A stretch of 40,225 nt of DNA from Phycisphaera sp. (GTDB lineage Bacteria; Planctomycetota; Phycisphaerae; Phycisphaerales; Phycisphaeraceae): NCBI GenBank assembly GCA_028285385.1, contig JANQPR010000226.1:1-40225 (forward strand), given 5' to 3'. Every line of letters begins with the position of its first letter. Within the stretch, counting starts at the first letter, position 1. This document shows positions 36,252-40,225 of the stretch, piece after piece. Position numbers and translations under genes: made by a program. Below the pieces are notes generated by a model that was given only the letters and a program-made list of their open reading frames with translations, did no database searches and was not told the DNA's origin.

Positions 36252-36281
36252 TTGACGTTGCGACGCGTTGACGTTTAGACT
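36252..36281 (+). promoter_or_regulatory. Promoter of the histone-like gene with repeated GTTGACGTT
   Basis: TTGACG (36252-36257), an 18-base spacer and TAGACT (36276-36281) form a sigma-70-like promoter 40 bases before the start of the Lys-rich protein. The nine-base word GTTGACGTT occurs twice (36251-36259 and 36267-36275), the second copy lying in the spacer, a 16-base-phased direct repeat that could be a binding site of a regulator. Confidence 0.6.
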
Positions 36282-36321
36282 GATTTGTAGCTCCGCAGGC
36301 GTCTGAAAGGAAACATTCGCC

Positions 36322-36510
36322 ATGGCAAAGAAGAAGGCCACGAAGAAACGGGCCACGAAGAAGCGGTCGACCAAGAAGAAGTCGACCAAGAAGAAGGCCG
36401 CCAAGAAGAAGGTGACCCGTAAGAAGGCCACCAAGAAGAAGGCGACCAAGAAGAAGGCCACTCGCAAGAAGAAGGCCACCCGCAAGAAGGCCGCCAAGAA
36501 GAAGAAGTAA
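36322..36510 (+). CDS. Histone H1-like, lysine-rich DNA-binding protein
   Basis: The 62-residue protein is made almost entirely of Lys, Ala, Thr and Arg, with repeats of AKKKATKK-like words such as MAKKKATKKRATKKRSTKKK at the start and ATRKKAAKKKK at the end. It resembles the C-terminal tail of histone H1 and the H1-like proteins of chlamydiae, planctomycetes and others, which bind DNA electrostatically and condense the chromosome. AAAGGA precedes the ATG. At the DNA level it is a tandem array of AAGAAGGCCACC-like units, so copy number may vary among strains. It stands alone, flanked by hairpins. Confidence 0.88.
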   Translation: MAKKKATKKRATKKRSTKKKSTKKKAAKKKVTRKKATKKKATKKKATRKKKATRKKAAKKKK

Positions 36511-36524
36511 GTTTTCGGACACCC

Positions 36525-36548
36525 CCGGCGTGGCACGTGACACGCCGG
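36525..36548 (+). terminator. Hairpin after the histone-like gene
   Basis: CCGGCGTG (36525-36532) pairs with CACGCCGG (36541-36548) over an eight-base loop, 15 bases after the stop. No T-run follows; it could protect the 3' end of the mRNA. Confidence 0.45.
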
Positions 36549-36620
36549 ACTCGCCGAGGCCGCCGCTCCGATACCCAGGCGGCCTGGCCACCCCCGAACC
36601 TTACGCCACGGAGCTCGAGC

Positions 36621-36650
36621 AAGGGCGGCCCCCACGGGTCGCCCTTCTCA
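36621..36650 (+). terminator. Terminator upstream of astA
   Basis: AAGGGCGGCCC (36621-36631) pairs with GGGTCGCCCTT (36636-36646) as an 11-bp stem with one G-T pair and a four-base loop, ending in TTCTCATT. It is the best candidate end of the histone-like transcript. Confidence 0.65.
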
Positions 36651-36678
36651 TTGCGCTACGCGGAACGCGAGAAAATCA

Positions 36679-36722
36679 GGAAACGCAAGAAAGGCCCCAT
36701 TTCCCGCGTTTCTTGTGTTTCC
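36679..36722. repeat. Purine/pyrimidine inverted repeat upstream of astA
   Basis: GGAAACGCAAGAAA (36679-36692) pairs with TTTCTTGTGTTTCC (36709-36722), a 14-bp stem with one G-T pair around a 16-base loop. The arms are purine- and pyrimidine-rich, unlike the GC-rich surroundings, and end 31 bases before the astA start. A related structure lies at 38985-39075. Confidence 0.6.
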
Positions 36723-36753
36723 GGCTTTCCAGCGTTTTCCTTATCTTCTCCCC

Positions 36754-37767
36754 ATGCCCGCCGTCCTCCGCGACGCCCGTTACGACGACTTGGCGGCCCT
36801 GGTCGACCTCGCCGCTGCCGCCGGGCCCGGGCTCACCACCTTCCCCGCCGACGCGGCGCACCTGGAGCGTCGGCTCGCCGCCTCGGCCGAAGGCCGCGAG
36901 CCGTTGTTCGTGCTCGAGGACGCCGAGGCGAACCGGGTGCTGGGTGTGTCCGGCCTCGTGCGCAGCGTCGTCGACCGCGGCGCAACCGACGACGCCGAGC
37001 CGTTCTACGCCTACCGCATCGAACGCCGCGTCCACCGCAGCGACAGCCTCGACGTCCGGCACGAGGTCGAGGCGCTGCACCTGGTCGCCGACCACGACGG
37101 CCCGACCGAGATCGGCACGCTGTTCCTCCACCCCGACGCCCGCGGTGCGGGCCTGGGCCGGCTGCTGTCGCTCGGCCGGTTCCTGTACATGGCCAACGCG
37201 CCGGAGACCTTCGGGCCCGGGGTCATCGCCGAGCTCCGCGGCGTCGTGGACGAGCACGGCCGGTCCCCGTTCTGGGAAGCGCTCGGCCGGCACTTCTTCA
37301 AGGTCGACTACGCCGTGGCCGACGCGATGTCCGCCCGGGACAAACGCTTCATCGCCGAGCTGATGCCGACGCACCCGGTCTACGTGCCTCTGCTGCCCGA
37401 GGCCGCGCGCGACGTGATCGGCCGGGTCCACCCGCACACCGCGCCGGCCAAACGCCTGCTCGAGTCGGAAGGCTTCCACGCCACCAAGCTGGTCGACATC
37501 TTCGACGCCGGCCCGGCGCTGCGCTGTGACTTGCGGGCCATCCGAACCGTGCAACAGTCGGCGGTTGTTGCCGCGAGGATCGACGACACGGTGACGAATG
37601 ATGAACCGCCGATTCACCTGTTGAGCACCACGATGGGGGCCTTCGTTGTCGTGCAGGGCGCCGCCGACATCGACGCTTCCACCGCGGTCGCGCGGATCTC
37701 GCCGGATTCAGCACGGCTGCTCGGCGTCCAGACGGGCGACCAAATGCGGGTCGCGCCCCTGCGCTAG
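36754..37767 (+). CDS. astA: Arginine N-succinyltransferase
   Basis: The 338-residue protein matches AstA, first enzyme of the arginine succinyltransferase pathway, which adds succinate from succinyl-CoA to arginine for use as nitrogen and carbon source. Motifs: VLRDARYDDLAALVDLA at the start, GLTTFPADAAHLERRL, YAYRIERRVHRSDSLDV, EIGTLFLHPDARGAGLGRLLS with the acyl-CoA site, GVVDEHGRSPFWEALGRHFF, and LMPTHPVYVPLLP, then RLLESEGF. Length equals the E. coli enzyme. No astB, C, D or E is present nearby, so the other steps are elsewhere or this acts in another context. The ATG at 36754 fits the family start. Its TAG overlaps the lpxB stop (CTAG). Confidence 0.93.
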   Translation: MPAVLRDARYDDLAALVDLAAAAGPGLTTFPADAAHLERRLAASAEGREPLFVLEDAEANRVLGVSGLVRSVVDRGATDDAEPFYAYRIERRVHRSDSLDVRHEVEALHLVADHDGPTEIGTLFLHPDARGAGLGRLLSLGRFLYMANAPETFGPGVIAELRGVVDEHGRSPFWEALGRHFFKVDYAVADAMSARDKRFIAELMPTHPVYVPLLPEAARDVIGRVHPHTAPAKRLLESEGFHATKLVDIFDAGPALRCDLRAIRTVQQSAVVAARIDDTVTNDEPPIHLLSTTMGAFVVVQGAADIDASTAVARISPDSARLLGVQTGDQMRVAPLR

Positions 37768-38951
37768 CCGCTCTCTTCCACCGTCTCGACGAACGCGTCG
37801 ACCGCCGCTTTGCCGAACTCGACCCCGGCGAACGCGTCGTGGATCGCCTCGAACGCCTCGCGCTGCCGCTCTCGCGCGGCGTCGTCTCTCAGCAACGGCT
37901 CGATCGCCCGGACCACCGGGTCGGACCCGCCGAAATGGGGCACGAGCTCGGGCACGACGTGGCCCCGTCCCTTGCCGTCGGCGTCGGCCTCGAGGCCCAG
38001 GTGCTGCGCGATCAGGTTCGGCAGCGTGAAGGTGCGGGTGCGGATCACGACCTTGCCGATCGTGTGCCACTGCCACCGCGACGCACGGAACAGCGCGACG
38101 TGTGGGCAGCGGCGCGACACGGCTTCGAGCGTGGCCGTGCCCGAGACGACGACGGCGCAGTCCGCCCAGTCCAGCGCCGCTGCGGCGTCGCCGACGACCA
38201 TGTCGACGCGGCGCGGCAGCCGACCGCCCGGGCTCCGCCGACGGATCAAGTCGGCCCGGCGTTTGTCCGCGGCGGCGGCGACGACGCGCAGCTTCGGGTA
38301 GCGGTGCCGGAGCACGTCGAACGCCCCGAGCATGTCGCCCCAGTTCTTGGTCACCTCGCCCGTGCGTGACCCGGGCAGCAGCGCGAGCTTTGGCTCGCCG
38401 TCGTCGGGCAACTCCGACAGATCCGCGGGTTCGCCCGCCTTCTCGAACAGCGGGTGCCCGACGAACGTCCCGTGCACGCCGTGCTCGGCGAAGTAGCCCG
38501 GCTCGAACGGCAGCAGGCACAGCACACGGTCGCTGAGTCGGCGGAGCCAGTTCACCCGCCACGTCGCCCAGGCCCAGACCTGCGGCGCCACGAGGTGAAC
38601 GACCTTCGCGTCCGGCCGGTGCCTGCGGGCGAGCTTGCACATCGACCAGTTCGCGGCCGGGCTGTCGACGGGTACGAGCGCGTCGATGTCGTGCTCGACC
38701 AGCCAGTCGCGGACGAGCTTCTTTCGGCGCAGCAGGGTCTTCGCCTCTCCGACGGCGCCCAGGCCCATCGCGGCGTGGTCGGTGGTTTCTTCGAGCAGCG
38801 TCGCCCCGGCGGCCTCGAGCTTCGGTCCACCCAGCGCGAAGGCCTCGAGGCCCGGCCAGCGCTGCCGCAATCCCGTCACCAATCGGGCCGCGAGCACGTC
38901 GCCGCTGGTCTCGAAGACGGTGAGCAGGATGCGCCGCGGGCGGTCGGGCAT
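37764..38951 (-). CDS. lpxB: Lipid-A-disaccharide synthase
   Basis: The 395-residue protein is LpxB, the GT19 glycosyltransferase that joins UDP-diacylglucosamine and lipid X on the inner face of the inner membrane, making the lipid A disaccharide. It contains ILLTVFETSGDVLAARLV with the family's E-SGD, ALGGPKLEAAGA, MGLGAVGEAKTLL, DALVPVDSPAANW, HLVAPQVWAWATWR, TFVGHPLFE, LALLPGSRTGEV, ADCAVVVSGTATLEAV and RTFTLPNLIA. All core motifs are kept, indicating that this organism makes LPS. The ATG at 38951 is chosen; the upstream frame runs through a repeat. Confidence 0.94.
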   Translation of the reverse strand: MPDRPRRILLTVFETSGDVLAARLVTGLRQRWPGLEAFALGGPKLEAAGATLLEETTDHAAMGLGAVGEAKTLLRRKKLVRDWLVEHDIDALVPVDSPAANWSMCKLARRHRPDAKVVHLVAPQVWAWATWRVNWLRRLSDRVLCLLPFEPGYFAEHGVHGTFVGHPLFEKAGEPADLSELPDDGEPKLALLPGSRTGEVTKNWGDMLGAFDVLRHRYPKLRVVAAAADKRRADLIRRRSPGGRLPRRVDMVVGDAAAALDWADCAVVVSGTATLEAVSRRCPHVALFRASRWQWHTIGKVVIRTRTFTLPNLIAQHLGLEADADGKGRGHVVPELVPHFGGSDPVVRAIEPLLRDDAARERQREAFEAIHDAFAGVEFGKAAVDAFVETVEESG

Positions 38952-38984
38952 GCGGGGAAGATACGGGAGAGCGGAGACCAAGAA

Positions 38985-39094
38985 GATCGAGAACACCCGG
39001 AAAACCGAGAAAATGTCGTCAAGCGCGGTACCGCTGGTTTTCTTGAAGTTCCCGATCATCCTGGTGTTCTTGATCGGGCAACGTGTTCTTGATC
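38985..39094. repeat. Inverted and direct repeats between lpxB and the Cache gene
   Basis: GATCGAGAACACC (38985-38997) pairs with GGTGTTCTTGATC (39063-39075) with one G-T pair. Inside, AAAACC (39001-39006) pairs with GGTTTT (39036-39041). The 12-base word GTGTTCTTGATC recurs at 39083-39094. The whole is purine-rich on one side and pyrimidine-rich on the other, like the element at 36679-36722 on the other side of the astA/lpxB pair. Confidence 0.55.
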
Positions 39095-39151
39095 TGGCGA
39101 AGCCAGCAGCATCACGGGTACCTTGGTGTCCCGTTCGATCAGGAACCTACC

Positions 39152-40225
39152 GTGCGTCTGCAAGGCAAACTCTTCCTTCTGCTGCTGGTGCTGGCGTTGC
39201 TGCCGGTGTTGATCGTGCGGATCGTCGACGCGCGGTCGCTGTTCAAGCTGCGGGACGCGGTGATCGCGCAGGCACGGTCGCAGTTGGAGGCCGAGATCGA
39301 GGCCGGCCTGCAGCGGTCGGTCACATCGTTCTCCAAGCGGGTGGAACAGGAAGAGCGCCTGATCCGCGCGCTGTTGCGGGTGCAGGCCGACGCCGTGGAG
39401 CGCCGGCTGCGGTCGATGCAGGGAGCGACGCCCGTTGCCGGCGGAGAGACGGACGACGCCCCGGCCGTTTACTTGCTGAACGACTTCGACCAACGCCCGG
39501 ACGCCATCCCGGGGTTGCGCACGTCGGATCGGCACCGACGCCCTAACGAGAGCGGCGCGCTCGAGCTGTTCCCCGTGTCGTACGAGGCGCAGGTGCTGAT
39601 CCCGTTGCGGAGCAAAGACCGTGAGGCGCAGGACCGGACTTTGCGTGCGATGGCGGGGATAGAAGCCGAGTACAGCCAGACGTTCGCGCTGTTCCCCGAG
39701 GCGATCTTCTGGCAGTACACGGCGCTGCTCGACGGGGTGTACAGCTCCTACCCCGGGAAGGGCGGGTACCCGGAGGGCTTCGATCCGTTCGTCCGGCCGT
39801 GGTTCCTGGTCGCGATGGCCAACGCCGCGGACGACGACGAGCCCGACGCCAGCTGGGCGCCGCCGCTGCCCGACGCGGTCACCGGGCGCACGATCCTTAC
39901 GGCGACGCTGCCCGTGCAGAACGCCGACGGCGCGATCGCCGGGGTGACCGCGATCGACGTGCCGCTCGACCGGCTGCTGGAACGCCAGCGCCTCGGCGGG
40001 GACTGGGGCCCCGACGCCGAGGCCCTCATCGTCACCGCCGTCACCGCGCAAGAAGCCCGGAGCGAGTGGGGCGAAGAGCTGCTCGACGCGACGGGAGACG
40101 CGCTGGCCGTGTTCGCCGCCAGCGATGAACGCCGCACCCCCCAGCGGGCCGGGCTGGCCTTCCGGTTCTCGACGCTCCGGCTCGACGAACCGGAGGACAC
40201 CGCCGCCGTGTTCCGCGCGGTGCGT
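39152..40225 (+). CDS. Cache-domain membrane sensor protein (C-terminus beyond window)
   Basis: From a GTG at 39152, 358 codons run to the right edge without a stop. The protein starts with a membrane helix (about 4-23, GKLFLLLLVLALLPVLIV), then a helical region and a large extracytoplasmic domain. The segment LDGVYSSYPGKGGYPEGFDP followed by FVRPWFLVA is the hallmark of the ligand-binding part of double-Cache domains, which bind amino acids or organic acids outside the cell; ATLPVQNADGAIAGVTAIDVPL belongs to the same fold. The output domain is not in the window; in planctomycetes such proteins often end in a SpoIIE-type phosphatase, histidine kinase or cyclase. No good ribosome site precedes the GTG other than a weak AGGAA. 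Confidence 0.85.
   Translation, partial: MRLQGKLFLLLLVLALLPVLIVRIVDARSLFKLRDAVIAQARSQLEAEIEAGLQRSVTSFSKRVEQEERLIRALLRVQADAVERRLRSMQGATPVAGGETDDAPAVYLLNDFDQRPDAIPGLRTSDRHRRPNESGALELFPVSYEAQVLIPLRSKDREAQDRTLRAMAGIEAEYSQTFALFPEAIFWQYTALLDGVYSSYPGKGGYPEGFDPFVRPWFLVAMANAADDDEPDASWAPPLPDAVTGRTILTATLPVQNADGAIAGVTAIDVPLDRLLERQRLGGDWGPDAEALIVTAVTAQEARSEWGEELLDATGDALAVFAASDERRTPQRAGLAFRFSTLRLDEPEDTAAVFRAVR

Noticed and set aside
36322-36510. Short regular repeats that could suggest a CRISPR array or microsatellite
   Set aside because: The repeats are in frame and encode a Lys-rich histone-like protein with promoter and ribosome site; there are no unique spacers.

Overview
The window is GC-rich, gene-dense bacterial DNA that best fits a planctomycete, probably of the Phycisphaerae type. 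This is inference from gene content. The signs are a secreted cyclophilin with a Pro-rich tail and a PTPSA/GLLGLGLLG/RRRR sorting-type end, lpxB (a Gram-negative outer membrane), a Lys-only histone H1-like protein, sulfatase and GH130 carbohydrate genes, and housekeeping genes scattered away from their usual partners (atpD, rnpA, ruvC, hemC, dnaE and a type II topoisomerase A subunit each stand alone). GTG and TTG starts are common. No tRNA, rRNA, CRISPR array, transposase or phage gene was found.

Layout. 1-972 (-): a GH130 mannosyl-glucose phosphorylase cut by the left edge. 1247-2795 (+): secreted cyclophilin, terminator, DJ-1/PfpI protein. 2796-3611: mostly non-coding, with one doubtful small membrane ORF. 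3612-5879 (+): an unrecognised lipoprotein gene followed by two tiny, translationally coupled genes, of lower GC than the surroundings. 5975-8431: a nuclease/phosphatase-fold gene convergent with a lone atpD, with a two-way terminator between them. 8586-9803 (+): PadR regulator and a HAAS-domain membrane protein behind an AT-rich dyad. 9839-15088 (-): YihY-type membrane protein, rnpA, ClC channel, acylphosphatase, yebC. 15252-20501 (+): dnaE, a DUF1572 protein, an RNHCP zinc-ribbon protein. 20498-22453 (-): DUF4177, CDGSH Fe-S protein, dicarboxylate/glutamate symporter. 22624-29527: hemC(+), topoisomerase A subunit(-), ruvC(+), ASCH/winged-helix protein(-), lipid-anchored nuclease/phosphatase-fold protein(-), HAD hydrolase(+). 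29547-33012 (-): cNMP-domain/thioredoxin-reductase fusion, small DUF2892-like membrane protein, sulfatase. 33071-36116 (+): GH130, short-chain dehydrogenase, second GH130. 36322-40225: H1-like protein(+), astA(+), lpxB(-), and a Cache-domain sensor protein(+) cut by the right edge.

How the genes work together. The sulfatase, two GH130 enzymes and SDR at 31.6-36.1 kb look like a small locus for a mannose-containing, perhaps sulfated, glycan, and a third GH130 of a different subfamily lies at the left edge. PadR and its HAAS partner form a regulator/membrane pair. The least explained part is the lipoprotein and two-small-gene unit at 3.6-5.9 kb. Other items worth checking are the purine-rich inverted repeats flanking the convergent astA/lpxB pair and the repeated GTTGACGTT words in the promoter of the histone-like gene.
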